A stretch of 64,000 nt of DNA, taken from Aquariibacter albus (GTDB lineage: Bacteria; Pseudomonadota; Gammaproteobacteria; Burkholderiales; Burkholderiaceae_C). The stretch spans positions 43,846 through 107,845 of the forward strand of contig NZ_JACIVI010000007.1 of the NCBI RefSeq assembly GCF_014145335.1. The letters are read 5' to 3'. The notes beneath the pieces were generated by a model. That model was not told the DNA's origin. It was given only the letters and a program-made list of their open reading frames with translations, and made no database searches. Of the stretch, positions 63,568-64,000 are shown piece by piece. The position numbers and the translations under genes are program-made. Numbering within the stretch: position 1 is the stretch's first letter; every line of letters starts with the position of its first letter.

Positions 63568-64000
63568 ATGAGCTATCTGAAGAACGCCTGGGTCGTGGCC
63601 GCGCTGTCGAGCGAGGTCGGCCCCGAAGCCCTGTTCCATCGCACCCTGCTCGACACGCCGGTGCTGATCTATCGCAAGGCCGACGGCACGCCGGTTGCGC
63701 TGCACGACCGCTGCCCGCACCGTTTTGCGCCGCTGCATCTGGGCAGGCGCATCGGTGACGAGGTGGCCTGCCTGTATCACGCGCTGCGCTTCGACTGCAG
63801 CGGCCAATGCACGCACAACCCGCACGGCAACGGTCAGATTCCGGCGGCCGCCCAGGTGCGCAGCTTTCCGCTGCTGGAGCGCCACGGCTTCCTGTGGATC
63901 TGGATGGGCGAGCCGGCTGCGGCGCGGCCCGAGGCGCTGCCCGATTTCAGCCCGCTCGATGCAGGTCCCGAGACCGGCGTGGCCCACACCTACATGCATC
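63568..64000 (+). CDS. Second VanA-like Rieske oxygenase, truncated by the window edge
   Basis: The first 144 codons are visible. From codon 6 on it is nearly the same as the preceding oxygenase, including the Rieske ligands (CPH and CLYH), but its N-terminus is ten residues shorter (MSYLKNAW). The difference at the start and the high identity afterward indicate a tandem duplication or conversion limited to the Rieske domain; the C-terminal catalytic domain lies outside the window. GGAG precedes the ATG. It probably shares the VanB-like reductase and may have a different substrate. Confidence 0.9.
   Translation, partial: MSYLKNAWVVAALSSEVGPEALFHRTLLDTPVLIYRKADGTPVALHDRCPHRFAPLHLGRRIGDEVACLYHALRFDCSGQCTHNPHGNGQIPAAAQVRSFPLLERHGFLWIWMGEPAAARPEALPDFSPLDAGPETGVAHTYMH
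63583..64000 (+). repeat. Direct repeat, right copy (Rieske N-terminal coding region)
   Basis: Right-hand partner of 62490-62907. It runs into the window edge, so the full extent of the repeat is unknown. Confidence 0.9.

Overview
The window looks like the chromosome of a high-GC betaproteobacterium, most likely Burkholderiales (Rubrivivax/Leptothrix-type lineage). This is inferred from the uniformly GC-rich third codon positions, the phenol hydroxylase and meta-cleavage gene types, the initiator tRNA and the intergenic palindromic repeats. No insertion sequence, integrase or CRISPR array is visible. The left 16 kb is mixed. It holds three large, mostly helical proteins of unknown function (1-7672), a histidine kinase with an NtrC-type response regulator (7687-10513), a secreted unknown, a divergent DUF6502/DUF5666 lipoprotein locus (11480-15152), a glycine-zipper lipoprotein, a PhyH-like oxygenase and an initiator tRNA (16716-16792).

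From 17.1 kb to the right edge the window is an aromatic-catabolism island. A DmpR/MopR-type sigma-54 activator (17104-18765) faces a sigma-54 promoter and the six-gene multicomponent phenol hydroxylase (dmpKLMNOP, 19017-23823). A CatM/BenM-like LysR gene (23852-24757) lies beyond and is divergent from meta-pathway operon 1 (dmpQ, dmpB, glcG-like, dmpC, dmpE, SDR, dmpF, dmpG, dmpH, dmpI; 24958-33025). A second sigma-54 promoter, built like the phenol hydroxylase promoter, precedes an envelope/transport module (YCF48-like lipoprotein, RND/MMPL permease, DUF1302, DUF1329) and the ring-fission hydrolase dmpD (33554-41419). Meta-pathway operon 2 follows (dmpC, dmpE, dmpH, dmpI, dmpF, dmpG, degenerate SDR, tautomerase-like gene, quinone reductase; 41540-49200). 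Its likely ring-cleavage dioxygenase (51501-52436) lies on the other strand with a second LysR gene. A Panacea-type (DUF4065) gene pair sits in between (49424-50389).

The right end has a second V4R/sigma-54 activator (52584-54335) divergent from a third sigma-54 promoter. That promoter heads a rearranged copy of the transport module (DUF1302, DUF1329, YCF48, RND) followed by a VanB-like reductase and two nearly identical Rieske oxygenases, the second cut by the window edge.

Regulation is readable in the DNA. Four ATAC-N7-GTAT boxes, each with a downstream GTATTGGA element, mark LysR-controlled promoters before dmpQ, before dmpC copy 2, before the second dioxygenase, and at one orphan position (33042). 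Two sigma-54 promoters share upstream activator sites, an IHF-consensus site and the -24/-12 element at identical spacing. The likely circuit is phenol to catechol by DmpKLMNOP, ring cleavage by either dioxygenase, and conversion to pyruvate and acetyl-CoA by either meta operon. Envelope proteins are probably induced by the same phenol sensor.
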